This document shows, one piece after another, positions 24,715 to 33,035 of a stretch of DNA of 64,000 nt. Source of the stretch: Methylorubrum rhodesianum. GTDB lineage: Bacteria > Pseudomonadota > Alphaproteobacteria > Rhizobiales > Beijerinckiaceae. The notes below the pieces were generated by a model that made no database searches, was not told the DNA's origin, and saw nothing but the letters and a program-made list of their open reading frames with translations. The stretch spans positions 1 to 64,000 of the forward strand of contig NZ_JACHOS010000012.1 of assembly GCF_014199985.1 (NCBI RefSeq), read 5' to 3'. The position numbers and the translations under genes were made by a program. Position 1 is the first letter of the stretch. Every line of letters begins with the position of its first letter.

Positions 24715-25346
24715 GAGCGACCCCGCGCTCGGGCCTGGGCGACTGCCTGCCTGAAGCCGTCGTAATCGAGCGCCGCCGCGACCTTGAGTTGGCCAATCAG
24801 GAAGACCGGCGTTCCCTGGAGCCCCAGGGCGTCCGCCTGGTCGAGGTTGCGCTGGAGCAGGGCCGCGATCTCGGCCTGGTGCGCCTTCCGGTCCTCTTCC
24901 AGGCGGGCGACGTCGACGCCCGAGGCGGCCACCGCCTCCAGCATCCGCTCCTTCGGGATCTTGCGGCCCGGAATCCCCATGAGCGCGCGGTGCACTTCGT
25001 CGTAGCGGCCCTGGTACTTCGCCGCGAGGGCGAGTTGGGCGCCGTAGACGGAGGCGTCGCCGAGGATCGGCCAGTCCTTGTGGACGAGGCGGATGCGCCC
25101 GTCCGCCTTCACCAGACGGATGAGGTCGGGCTCGGCCTTCTTGCAGAAGGGGCAGTTGTAATCGAGGAAGGCGACGATGGTCAGGTCGCCCTTCGGGTTG
25201 CCCGAGACCGGCACCTCCGGGTCGTTGAGGATGGCGTTGGGGTCGACGCCCTGGGCGAAGGCCTCCTCGATGGGGGGCGCCAGCGACAACAGGGCAGGCG
25301 CGAGCGCGACGGCGGGCATAAGGGCGAGCAGGGTCCTGCGGTCCAT
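24711..25346 (-). CDS. DsbA-family thiol oxidoreductase
   Basis: 211 residues. Signal peptide (LLALMPAVALAPALLSLAPPIEEAFA), then a DsbA-like thioredoxin fold with DYNCPFCKKAEPDL and the cis-Pro loop GLQGTPVFLIG. Similar to the ScsC/BdbD-like DsbA proteins found with DsbD and copper or sulfur genes. Located between dsbD and the L,D-transpeptidase. With DsbD as electron donor it would act as a periplasmic disulfide reductase/isomerase rather than an oxidase; this is an inference from gene order. Confidence 0.85.
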   Translation of the reverse strand: MDRRTLLALMPAVALAPALLSLAPPIEEAFAQGVDPNAILNDPEVPVSGNPKGDLTIVAFLDYNCPFCKKAEPDLIRLVKADGRIRLVHKDWPILGDASVYGAQLALAAKYQGRYDEVHRALMGIPGRKIPKERMLEAVAASGVDVARLEEDRKAHQAEIAALLQRNLDQADALGLQGTPVFLIGQLKVAAALDYDGFRQAVAQARARGRS

Positions 25347-25385
25347 GGTGGTCTCCGTGAAACTTGGTTTGTCGAAAAGGGGGGC

Positions 25386-27131
25386 TCAGGCGCCGACGAG
25401 GGCGAGGCGGCGCTTCAGGTCCTCGACCGTGAGTTCGCCCTCGGTGCGGGCCTCGCGGACCTCGCCGCCGTCGGGGCGCATCAGGATGAGGGTCGGCGGT
25501 CCGACCACCTCGAAGCGCCGCATCAGGGCGCGGGTGGCGTCGTCGTCGCGGGTGACGTCGGCGCGGATGACCGAGACGGCCCTCAGCCTCGCCCGGATGC
25601 CGGGGTCAGCCAGGACCGTCCGTTCGTTGGTCTTGCAGACGCTGCACCAGTCGGCGGCGAACTCGACGAGCACCGGCTTGCCCGCGGCACGGGCCGCCGC
25701 GAGGGCGGCCTCGAAAGCCGGGACGGAGGAGACAGACCGGCTCTCCTCGACGTGAACCGCTCGCGACGGGCCGAAGCCTGCGAGCGGCCGGAGCGGGTCG
25801 GTCCCGCCGCCCGCGGCGCCGACGACGAGGGCGCAGCCGTAGGTCACGGCAACGATACCGGCGACCTTGCTTAGCCGGCCCGCGGCACCCGCCCTGAGGA
25901 CGTCGAACGCCCCGACGAACACGCCGACGCCGATCGCCAGCGCGCCCCAGAGCACGAGGGAGACCTCGGACGGCACGAGGCGCGAAACCATGGTGATGGC
26001 CAACGCGAGGAAGACTACGCCGAAGGCCTGCTTGGCCGCGACCAGCCAAGGGCCTGACTTCGGCAGGATACCCGCCCCGAACGTCCCGAATGCGATCAGC
26101 GGCAGGCCCATGCCGAGGCCGAGCGCGAACAGGGCGGCGGCGCCGCGCGCCACGTCGCCGGTCTGGGCGACATAGAGGAGGGCCGCGGCGAGTGGCGGCG
26201 TCACGCAGGGCCCGACGATCAGGGCGGAGGTGAAGCCCATGACAGCGGCGGCGCCGAGCGCGCCAAGCTTGCCTCCGTTCAGGCGTGACAGCCGGCCGGC
26301 GACGCCGGACGGCAGCGCCAGGTCGAACACGCCGAACATCGACAGGGCCAGGGCGGCGAAGGCTGCGGCGAGCAGTCCAAGCGCGGCGGGAGTCTGGAGT
26401 GCGTTTTGAAGGTTGCGCCCGGACCATGCCGCCGCCACGCCGAGCGTCCCGTAGGCCAGCGCCATCGCGATCACGTATGTGCCGGAGAGTACGAAACCTC
26501 GTCCGGCCGAGAGCCGCTCCCCGGACCGGGCCAGCATGCCGGCCAGCACCGGGACCATCGGGAGCAGGCACGGGGTGAAGGCCAGGAGCAGGCCGAGCCC
26601 GAGGAAGGTCGCCAGGACGCCCGCGAGATGGCCCGAGAGCAGGCCGCTCGCGGGCTCGGCCTGCGCGTCCGTGGCCGGCGTCGCGGCGGTCGCGGTCGCC
26701 TGCGGACCTAGCGCGGGGACCTCGATGACCTTGTTGATCGGCGGGTAGCAGATGCCCTTCTCGGCACAGCCCTGATAGGTGACGCGCACCTCGCGCACCC
26801 CCGCGAGAGCCGCACCCGGCACGATGGCCTCCGTCGCGCCGTGATAGACTTCCGTCGGCCCGAAGTTGGGGTCATCCTTGGTCTCGCCGAGCTGGGTGCT
26901 GACAGGAAGCTCCCTGCCGCTCGCGTCGGTGGCGGCGATCTTGTCACGGTAGAGGTAGGTGCCGGGGGCGATGGTCCATCGCAGGCGCAGCGAGAGGTCT
27001 GGGTCGCGAGCCGCATCGACGGTGAAGGGCGTCGGCCGCGCACCGGGCTCGCGGCACTGCCCCGGTGACCACAGCGAGGAGCCGGTCCAGAGCAGGGCAG
27101 CGAGGATAAGGTGGGTGAAAACGTTCGGCAT
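25386..27131 (-). CDS. dsbD: Thiol:disulfide interchange protein DsbD
   Basis: 581 residues in three parts. After a signal peptide comes a periplasmic DsbD-alpha domain (about 25-145) with the redox Cys pair in YQGCAEKGICYPP. A CcdA-like eight-helix membrane core (about 165-440) has FTPCLLPMVPV and VGPCVTPPLAAAL, the two membrane Cys. A C-terminal thioredoxin domain has ADWCSVCKTNER and VGPPTLILMRP. All six redox Cys are present. It moves electrons from cytoplasmic thioredoxin to periplasmic partners such as the DsbA-like protein and perhaps SoxW/SoxS. The start lies about 50 bases from a PmrA-like box. Confidence 0.92.
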   Translation of the reverse strand: MPNVFTHLILAALLWTGSSLWSPGQCREPGARPTPFTVDAARDPDLSLRLRWTIAPGTYLYRDKIAATDASGRELPVSTQLGETKDDPNFGPTEVYHGATEAIVPGAALAGVREVRVTYQGCAEKGICYPPINKVIEVPALGPQATATAATPATDAQAEPASGLLSGHLAGVLATFLGLGLLLAFTPCLLPMVPVLAGMLARSGERLSAGRGFVLSGTYVIAMALAYGTLGVAAAWSGRNLQNALQTPAALGLLAAAFAALALSMFGVFDLALPSGVAGRLSRLNGGKLGALGAAAVMGFTSALIVGPCVTPPLAAALLYVAQTGDVARGAAALFALGLGMGLPLIAFGTFGAGILPKSGPWLVAAKQAFGVVFLALAITMVSRLVPSEVSLVLWGALAIGVGVFVGAFDVLRAGAAGRLSKVAGIVAVTYGCALVVGAAGGGTDPLRPLAGFGPSRAVHVEESRSVSSVPAFEAALAAARAAGKPVLVEFAADWCSVCKTNERTVLADPGIRARLRAVSVIRADVTRDDDATRALMRRFEVVGPPTLILMRPDGGEVREARTEGELTVEDLKRRLALVGA

Positions 27132-27178
27132 GGGCAGGGTCCGGGATCGGATCGGCCCGCCGCGGGTCGGAAACGCAG

Positions 27179-27195
27179 CTTAAGCCAGGCTTAAG
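27179..27195. promoter_or_regulatory. PmrA/QseB-like response-regulator box
   Basis: Direct repeat CTTAAG-N5-CTTAAG, an 11-base period, embedded in a 19-base perfect palindrome (27178-27196). OmpR-family regulators of the PmrA/QseB type bind exactly such tandem half-sites. It sits between the divergent dsbD and response-regulator genes, so autoregulation and control of dsbD are likely. Confidence 0.65.
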
Positions 27196-27233
27196 CGGGG
27201 CCCGGAGGATGGGGGCCGTAAAGGGAGACACGC

Positions 27234-27896
27234 ATGCGCATCCTCGTCGTCGAGGACGACACCATCCTGTCGGACGGTCTCAGGGCTGGTTTGGGCCTGG
27301 GCGGGGCGACGGTCGATTGCGTCGCAACCTGCGCCGACGCCGAGGCGGCGCTCGCCACGAGCGCGTTCTCGGCCATCGTGCTCGACCTGATGCTGCCCGA
27401 CGGCTCCGGCCTCGACGTGTTGCGGGGGCTTCGCCGCCGGAACGACCGGACGCCGGTCGTCCTGCTGACGGCCCGGGACGCCGTGACCGACCGGATCGCC
27501 GGGCTCGACGATGGCGCCGACGACTACCTCGGCAAGCCCTTCGACCTCGACGAGCTCTCCGCCCGCATCCGTGCCGTCGTCCGGAGGGCCTCGGGTCGGG
27601 CCGCCGCGCTCCTGGAGCACGGCGGAATTCGGCTCGACCCCGGCAGCCTTGCCGTCACCGTCGACGGTGTGCCGGTCGCCGTCTCCCGGCGCGAGGTCAT
27701 GGTTCTGGCGGCCCTCATGGAACGACCTAACGTGCTTCGCTCCAAGGTCGAACTGGAGGAGCGGCTCTACGGCTGGCAGGAGGAGGTCGAGAGCAACGCG
27801 GTCGAGGTCCACGTGCACAACCTGCGTGCCAAGATCGGCAAGCACGCCATCGAGACGGTCCGAGGTCTCGGATACCGGATGAGGGCACTCGCATGA
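27234..27896 (+). CDS. OmpR/PhoB-family response regulator (QseB/PmrA-like)
   Basis: 220 residues. Receiver domain about 1-115 with acidic pocket VEDD, phospho-acceptor D51 (VLDLMLPDG), conserved Thr (LLTARD) and Lys (LGKPFD). The C-terminal winged helix (about 130-218) has LSRREVMVLAALM-like and ETVRGLGYRM signatures. A CTTAAG tandem box is 40 bases upstream. The next gene, its sensor kinase, overlaps by 4 bases. Likely controls the divergent thiol-redox operon. The signal is unknown. Confidence 0.92.
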   Translation: MRILVVEDDTILSDGLRAGLGLGGATVDCVATCADAEAALATSAFSAIVLDLMLPDGSGLDVLRGLRRRNDRTPVVLLTARDAVTDRIAGLDDGADDYLGKPFDLDELSARIRAVVRRASGRAAALLEHGGIRLDPGSLAVTVDGVPVAVSRREVMVLAALMERPNVLRSKVELEERLYGWQEEVESNAVEVHVHNLRAKIGKHAIETVRGLGYRMRALA

Positions 27897-29209
27897 GGTC
27901 GCTACGCGTCAGGCTTTTCGCCATCCTCGTCCTCGCCACCGGCCTGATCTGGCTCAGCGCGGTCGCCTGGATCTATCTCGGCTCGAAGCGCGAGGTGGAG
28001 CAGGTCCTCGACAACCGCCTGCAGGAAGCCGCCCGCATGGTCAGTTCCCTGGTGGGTGCGGTTGGGAGCGCTGGCCCGGACGGGGCACCCCGAACCTTCC
28101 CGGCCCCGACGGCCTACGAGCGGCAGCTTTCTTGCCAGATCTGGTCGCTCGACGGGCGCATGGTAGCGCGGTCGACCGGGGCCCCGGAGCGCCGCCTGAC
28201 CGACGCGCCGGCCGGCTTCTCGCAGCGCGAGGTCGACGGCGAGACCTGGCGGGTGTTCACCGTGGAGGATGCCGAGAGAGGTGTGCGGGTCATGGTGGGT
28301 GATCGTCTTGGCCTCCGCGAGCGCCTCGTCACTGACCTCATCATGGGCCTGGTCACACCCGCCATCCTGATGGTTCCGTTGCTCGGCATGCTGATCTGGG
28401 CGAGCCTCGGTCGGGGCTTGCGTCCCTTGCGGCTGATGGCGCGGGACCTCGCGGGTCGCGGCGCCGACGACATGAGTGCGATCGACACAAATCGGACGCC
28501 GGCGGAGGTGCGTCCCCTGGCAGACGCCCTGAACGGGCTGTTCCTCAAGGTCGAATCGGCCCGCCGGCACGAACGGGAAGTGACGGCCTTCGCCGCGCAT
28601 GAACTGCGAACACCGCTCGCCGGCCTCAAGGTCCAGGCCCAGGTCGCCATGGCCGCCACCGACCCGGACGTGGCGAAGGCGGCGCTGAGACAGATCCTTG
28701 CGGCCGTCGACCGGACCACGCGCCTCGTCCGCCAGTTGCTCGACGCCGCCCAGCTCGATGCCGCAGGGGAGGCGCCCTCCCTGGCGGAGGTCGACGTCGG
28801 CGCACTGGTGACGGAGACCGTGGAGGGGATGCGGACGCCTCCCGGGGTCCGGACCCAAATCGATCCGGGGCTACGGGGCTACACGCTGCTGGCCGACCCG
28901 GAAGGCCTGCGCCTCGCCGTCCGAAATCTGCACGAGAACGCCGTGCAGCACATGGTGACCGGCACGGTGGCTTGGGGCGCGCGGCCGCATGGCGAGGGCA
29001 TCGTCGTTCGCGACGAGGGACCGGGCATTCCGGAGGAGGAACTGCCCCACGTCACGACACGGTTCTTCCGTGGGCGACACAAGAGCGAGACGGGTAGCGG
29101 TCTCGGCCTCGCCATCGCCGAGATGGCGTCCCGCCGGAGTGGCCTGAGCCTGCGGCTGCGCAACCGGACGGATCGCCCGGGGCTTGAGGCGGAGATCCTC
29201 CCGGGCTGA
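27893..29209 (+). CDS. Sensor histidine kinase (QseC-like)
   Basis: 438 residues: TM1 (LFAILVLATGLIWLSAVAWIYL), a periplasmic region of about 125 residues containing a single Cys (RQLSCQIWSLDGR), TM2 (LVTPAILMVPLLGMLIWASLG), a HAMP-like linker, the dimerisation/phosphorylation helix FAAHELRTPLAGLKVQ, and an ATPase domain with NLHENAVQHM, VRDEGPGIPEEE and SGLGLAIAEM. The N-box is HENA rather than the usual HNA. It is coupled to the response regulator. The small sensor domain resembles the 2CSK_N type of QseC/TctE kinases. Confidence 0.9.
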   Translation: MRSLRVRLFAILVLATGLIWLSAVAWIYLGSKREVEQVLDNRLQEAARMVSSLVGAVGSAGPDGAPRTFPAPTAYERQLSCQIWSLDGRMVARSTGAPERRLTDAPAGFSQREVDGETWRVFTVEDAERGVRVMVGDRLGLRERLVTDLIMGLVTPAILMVPLLGMLIWASLGRGLRPLRLMARDLAGRGADDMSAIDTNRTPAEVRPLADALNGLFLKVESARRHEREVTAFAAHELRTPLAGLKVQAQVAMAATDPDVAKAALRQILAAVDRTTRLVRQLLDAAQLDAAGEAPSLAEVDVGALVTETVEGMRTPPGVRTQIDPGLRGYTLLADPEGLRLAVRNLHENAVQHMVTGTVAWGARPHGEGIVVRDEGPGIPEEELPHVTTRFFRGRHKSETGSGLGLAIAEMASRRSGLSLRLRNRTDRPGLEAEILPG

Positions 29210-29215
29210 GACCGG

Positions 29216-29539
29216 TCAGCCGAGCTCCGGGCAGAAGATGTCCTTGAGGGTCGCCAGCACCCGCGCGGCCCTGGGGTCCTCAAGGCGGTAGTGGATCGTC
29301 TGGCTCTCGCGCCGGAACGCGACCAACCCATCCTCGCGCAGCTTGGCGAGGTGCTGCGACAGGGCCGATTGGCTGAGCTCGACCTCCCCGGCGAGGCTGG
29401 TCACGTCCATCTCGCCGCGGGCGACCAGCAGGCACAGGATGAGCAACCGCTTCTCGTTGGCGAGGAGGCGGAGCAGGCGGGCCGCGTCGGCGGCCTTGTC
29501 CTGCAGGCGCATCAGGTCGGTCGGAGTCGCTACGTCCAT
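29216..29539 (-). CDS. bigR: BigR-like ArsR persulfide-sensing repressor
   Basis: 107 residues, ArsR fold: LLANEKRLLILCLLVARGEM, recognition helix LSQSALSQHLAKLREDGLV, wing RRESQTIHYRLED. C36 in the second helix and C103 at the end (DIFCPELG) are 67 residues apart, the disposition of the BigR/SqrR redox pair. BigR represses the blh-yeeE-tauE operon until sulfide-derived persulfide crosslinks the Cys. The operator-like motif in front of it also lies before the yeeE cassette 6 kb away, which supports regulation of that cassette. Confidence 0.85.
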   Translation of the reverse strand: MDVATPTDLMRLQDKAADAARLLRLLANEKRLLILCLLVARGEMDVTSLAGEVELSQSALSQHLAKLREDGLVAFRRESQTIHYRLEDPRAARVLATLKDIFCPELG

Positions 29540-29569
29540 CGGTCCGTATCCCAGAATGTCAGCCTTATC

Positions 29570-29588
29570 TTATTTAGGCGATCCTAAT
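29570..29588. promoter_or_regulatory. Putative BigR autoregulatory operator
   Basis: TTATTTAG and CTAAT half-sites spaced as at 23250-23268 (13 of 19 positions identical), 31 bases before the repressor start. The sequence is sharply AT-rich compared with its surroundings. Confidence 0.55.
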
Positions 29589-30752
29589 ATAAAATCAGGG
29601 GCTGTGCTCCTTCTTTGCCCACTCCGCGGCTTCGCCCAGGAGGTCATCAAAGGCTTTTCCTGGTGCCGCCTTGCTGCCATCGTCCCCGAGGTAATCGGGC
29701 GCAGGCGCGGAAGGAGTGATCTGCGTCGGTCGCAAAGGCCAAGGGCCGCCATTGTATTGGCGGCCCCCTTTTGCTCTGGATTGCTCCGGTGCGGTACTAA
29801 GGGGTGGGAAAGCGGAGATATTGCGTCGGCCATTACCGGGACGGTGTCCGGCAACCACCAGGCGGAAAAAATATCCCCGCTCGGGGAAGGCATGCCCCCG
29901 GTCGACGGCCCGCAGGGCTAAGCGCGGGCCCGGCATCCACCCGGACATGACGCTTTCGCGCGGCACCGGCCGCTCCGGAGACGGCTATGTACCACCGTCG
30001 CCCAGGCCGCCTCGATACTTGGGCCGGATGGGACCGGCGGCCGACTCAACCCACATCGCGCACCATGGGCCGCCCCGCTTCCGACACGCGGATCGCCCTT
30101 GAGGTCGGCGCGGCGGTGCCAAGCCTGCCCGCGGTTTCCTCCACCCGCCAGCGAAGGATTGCCGGAGCAGGGGCAAGGATTGCGTCGTTGCTCCTTCCGT
30201 CGCCTCTTTGATCGGGCATTCTGTATAAGTGACTGCCTGGATTGAGCTTTTTCATATTTCAAGATCAAATCCGAAAGAATAGGCTATTCAATCCTTGGAA
30301 TGCTTCGACGCCACTCTGATATCCTGCTTCAATCGAGCATCATCTCGCGATCATGCCAGATCGCAGGCCGATCCTGCAGTAAAAGGCGGTGGTCAGACTT
30401 GACTCCCAGGGCCGTGCTCGCGGTACAAGGCGCTGCCCGGGCCGCGTCGGCCCGAGCCGACCAGGAGTAAGGGAATGAAAGTTCCGGAACCGCCGTCGCG
30501 CAGGTAGGCGTGTGCGGGTAGCCGCCCACACACGCCTCCTTGCGATCCATCGACCGGGGTGCGCCCTCACGAGGCCAAAGGCACCCCGGTCAGCAACCCC
30601 GAACCGCCGAGGGCGGAAACGGGCGCTTCGGCGCATGGGCAGTGGATTCGCATCTCCCACCGCCCTTGGCAAGAGTCCCCGTTCCGCTCCGGCTCGAACG
30701 ACGCCAGCCGCCAGGCATCGACCGGCTGTGCGTCGCCAGCGCGGAGCTGTCA
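29589..30752. other. 1.16-kb gene-free region
   Basis: Open frames here are short, overlap on both strands and are Arg/Pro/Gly-rich, so I annotate no gene. Local features: an AT-rich segment at about 30215-30300, and a 9-base inverted repeat (AGGCGTGTG / CACACGCCT) at 30506-30537 with no T-run. A second lower-GC patch lies near 29860-29885. It separates the sulfur/redox block from the ubiquitin-like operon and may hold the boundary between two acquired segments. Confidence 0.45.
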
Positions 30753-31229
30753 TTGAACACGAAGCATGATCGAGATCCCGCACGCGAAGCGCGGGAGACG
30801 CCCGGTGACGCGGGCGCGTCGGCCGTCGGCCCGGGGGTGCCCGAACCCTTGTATCCGCCGACGAAGATTGCCGGGGCCGACCTGATGGTCGTCGGCCTCG
30901 CCTACCGGTCCGACGAGTGGATCGAGTTCCTGGATGGCGAGGATTCCGGCGGCCGTTTCGAGGTCGCCGCAGTGGTCGACCCCGTCGACCTGCGCCAGAT
31001 CGAAGCGATGGTGGCGGGGCGGACCTTCCGTCTGGCGGCGGTCGACCAGGAGCTCGCCATGGGCACGTCCCTGGCTGTCCAACTCGCCTTCTTCGGGCCC
31101 CCGTCGGTCAAGGTCCTGCCGCCGCCGTCGGAGCGCAAAAGGCTGGTTGGCTCCAAGGCGCGGCGCCCACCCGAAAGGCCTTGGGTCCACACCCTCGGCG
31201 GTCCGCGGGAGCCAAGTCCGCGACGGTAG
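30753..31229 (+). CDS. Hypothetical protein
   Basis: 158 residues if begun at TTG 30753, preceded by GCGGAG at 30741-30746. The open frame reaches back to 30540 but that part is not protein-like, and no ATG gives this frame an intact N-terminus. The middle is well structured (ADLMVVGLAYRSDEWIEFLDGEDSGGRFEVAAVVDPVDLRQIEAMVAGRTFRL) and suggests an alpha/beta domain. The tail is basic. A strong terminator hairpin begins 13 bases after the stop, which supports a real transcript. No family or role can be named. Confidence 0.45.
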   Translation: MNTKHDRDPAREARETPGDAGASAVGPGVPEPLYPPTKIAGADLMVVGLAYRSDEWIEFLDGEDSGGRFEVAAVVDPVDLRQIEAMVAGRTFRLAAVDQELAMGTSLAVQLAFFGPPSVKVLPPPSERKRLVGSKARRPPERPWVHTLGGPREPSPRR

Positions 31230-31242
31230 GAGACCGCGTGTC

Positions 31243-31268
31243 GGGAGGGCGCCGGTTTGCGCCCTCCC
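31243..31268 (+). terminator. Hairpin terminator
   Basis: A perfect 10-base stem (GGGAGGGCGC / GCGCCCTCCC) with a 6-base loop lies just after the hypothetical gene ending at 31229. No T-run follows, as often in high-GC bacteria. Confidence 0.6.
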
Positions 31269-31677
31269 GTGCATGAGGCGGACGCCTCACGGTCGCGCTC
31301 GGGGAAGAGAGTTGCCGCCGTGCCCCCGCGCCTCGGATGAGCCTGATGTGGATGGGGGAAGCGACTACTCCGCCGAGCCGGCCCGCGACACCTTGAGCGC
31401 CCATCATCGGCTGAGTCTTGTGCCGACGATGCGAGGCCCGCCGTCTCGAACCCGCGGTCCCCGCCGGAGCGGGTATGCCGCTCCTCGACATCCCAAGGCG
31501 ATTGAGTTCATGGCGGCGCGCAAGATCCCCAAGCCATTGCACAACCGTGTCGGCGCTGCCGAATTTCGGCCACTCTAAGTGGCCACGTGAGCTGGGTGAT
31601 CCCCGTTTCCATGGCTTGATCCCGACTTCGCGATGGCTCCCCCGCTCAACCGACGAACCAAGAAGGGAGAGTCGTAT
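31269..31677. other. Leader region of ubiquitin-like operon
   Basis: About 400 bases without a supported gene between the hairpin terminator and the sigma-like gene. It should hold the promoter of the operon, but no convincing -35/-10 pair is visible. Confidence 0.4.
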
Positions 31678-32406
31678 GTGCGCCCCCCTTCGATAGAAGC
31701 CGCCCTCGACCGATTGGCCGCCCTCGACCTGGATGGGATCGTGCGTGAGGCACGGGCGGAGGACCCCAAGGCGCCCGGCTACGTCGAGAGCGAATGCTTG
31801 GTCCATCTGCTGCGTTCGACACGCCACGACAACACGGACACCCGTTTCCAGAGACTGTTCGAGGTGTTGATCGAGAGGGTCGAGCGCTCCCTGAAGGGCT
31901 CGATCCGGACCAGCCGCCGCTACGACGCGGAGGAGTTGCGGACCGAGGTCGTCAACCGCCTCGTCGATCTCCTCGTCGAGGACAGGCAGTCTCCGGGCAT
32001 CAAGCTGGATTTCTTCGAGGTGCGGTTCGCCCGCGCCATGACCGCCTTGCGCATCGGCGTGCTGCGGCGTTCCGAAAGCCGGGCGGAGGGGACCGACCAC
32101 ATCGAAGACATGGGCGACGGTGAAGGTGATGCCGTCCCGGCCCTGACGAACCGTATCAGCCAAGCCTTCGCCGCCGACGGGTCCGAACAGGAAAAAGAAC
32201 ATTTCCGGAACGAGCTGCTTCGCGCGATCGACCGTCTGCCACCCCTTCAGCGGGAAGCCGTAGCCCTCTTCCTCGAAGGCCACCGCATCGAGGGAGGGGA
32301 CACGGAGACCATAGCGAAGCTTTGCGGCGTCTCGGACCGGGCGGTACGTTATCGCCTCAGGAATGCGTACGAGACGCTGCGTCGGGAACTCGGAGAGAGA
32401 CGATGA
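31678..32406 (+). CDS. Sigma-factor-like protein opening the UBL operon
   Basis: 242 residues from GTG 31678, preceded by AAGGGAGA at 31663-31670; an ATG at 31633 is in frame but lacks a site. The N-terminal two-thirds is helical (FQRLFEVLIERVERSLKGSIRTSRRYDAEELRTEVVNRLVDLL) and resembles sigma region 2 loosely. The C-terminus is a clear region-4-type HTH: RLPPLQREAVALFLEGHRI ... IAKLCGVSDRAVRYRLRNAYETLRREL. A long acidic insert lies between. The stop overlaps the next start (ATGA). It probably directs RNA polymerase to this operon or to target genes. Core-binding ability is unproven. Confidence 0.7.
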   Translation: MRPPSIEAALDRLAALDLDGIVREARAEDPKAPGYVESECLVHLLRSTRHDNTDTRFQRLFEVLIERVERSLKGSIRTSRRYDAEELRTEVVNRLVDLLVEDRQSPGIKLDFFEVRFARAMTALRIGVLRRSESRAEGTDHIEDMGDGEGDAVPALTNRISQAFAADGSEQEKEHFRNELLRAIDRLPPLQREAVALFLEGHRIEGGDTETIAKLCGVSDRAVRYRLRNAYETLRRELGERR

Positions 32407-33035
32407 CGACCAGCCCCTCGCACCGCGCGCAGGAAATCCTCCTGACCTTCGCGGCGGAAGGCGAACCCACCCCGAAGCGGTTGGAGGCCTTTACGAAGGA
32501 GTACCCGGACCTCCGCCGCGAGCTCACCGACCTTGCGGTCGAGTTGGTGCTGGAACCCTCGCGGCCGGTCCCCGCGGCTGACGCCGCGACGGCGCGCACC
32601 GTGTCGTCGGCATGGGCTCGCTTCCAGGCAGGCATCGCCAGCCCCCCGGCGAAGTCCCGGGCCGGCGCGGTGGTCGAGCCTTCGCCGGACGTCTTCGCGG
32701 GCTTCGCCGGCCCGTCATTCCCACGGCTCGCGGCCCGGCTCGGAGTGACACCCGCCTTCCTGATCAAGGTCCGGGATGGCCTTATCGAGGCCGCGTCCTT
32801 CCCCAAGGCGCTGGCCAGGGACATCGCGGACGAGGTCGGGCATGGCGTCGACACGGTCATCGCCCTGTTGGAGCGCCCCGCATCCATGCCGGCCGGAACG
32901 ATGGCCAAGGCCGACGGCAAGCCGGAGGTCGGCGTGAAGCAGACTTTCGAGGAGGCGGTGGCGAGCTCGGGCCTGACGGCGGATCAACGGCGGCGTCTGC
33001 TCGCGATGGCAGAGGCCGAACGTGGATCCGATTGA
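32403..33035 (+). CDS. Unknown helical protein, possible partner of sigma-like factor
   Basis: 210 residues, coupled to the preceding gene by a 4-base overlap and to the next by a 14-base overlap. The N-terminus (RAQEILLTFAAEGEPTPKRLEAFTKEYPDLRRELTDLAVEL) reads like a short helical adaptor. The middle LAARLGVTPAFLIKVRDGLIEAASFPKALARDIADEVG resembles a helix-turn-helix. The end ASSGLTADQRRRLLAMAEAE is a small amphipathic helix. No Cys/His metal site and no membrane segment. By position it could be an anti-sigma or antitoxin-like regulator; this is an inference only. Confidence 0.65.
   Translation: MTTSPSHRAQEILLTFAAEGEPTPKRLEAFTKEYPDLRRELTDLAVELVLEPSRPVPAADAATARTVSSAWARFQAGIASPPAKSRAGAVVEPSPDVFAGFAGPSFPRLAARLGVTPAFLIKVRDGLIEAASFPKALARDIADEVGHGVDTVIALLERPASMPAGTMAKADGKPEVGVKQTFEEAVASSGLTADQRRRLLAMAEAERGSD

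Noticed and set aside
30506..30537. Inverted repeat as a transcription terminator
   Set aside because: No gene ends nearby and no T-run follows; reported only as a local structure.
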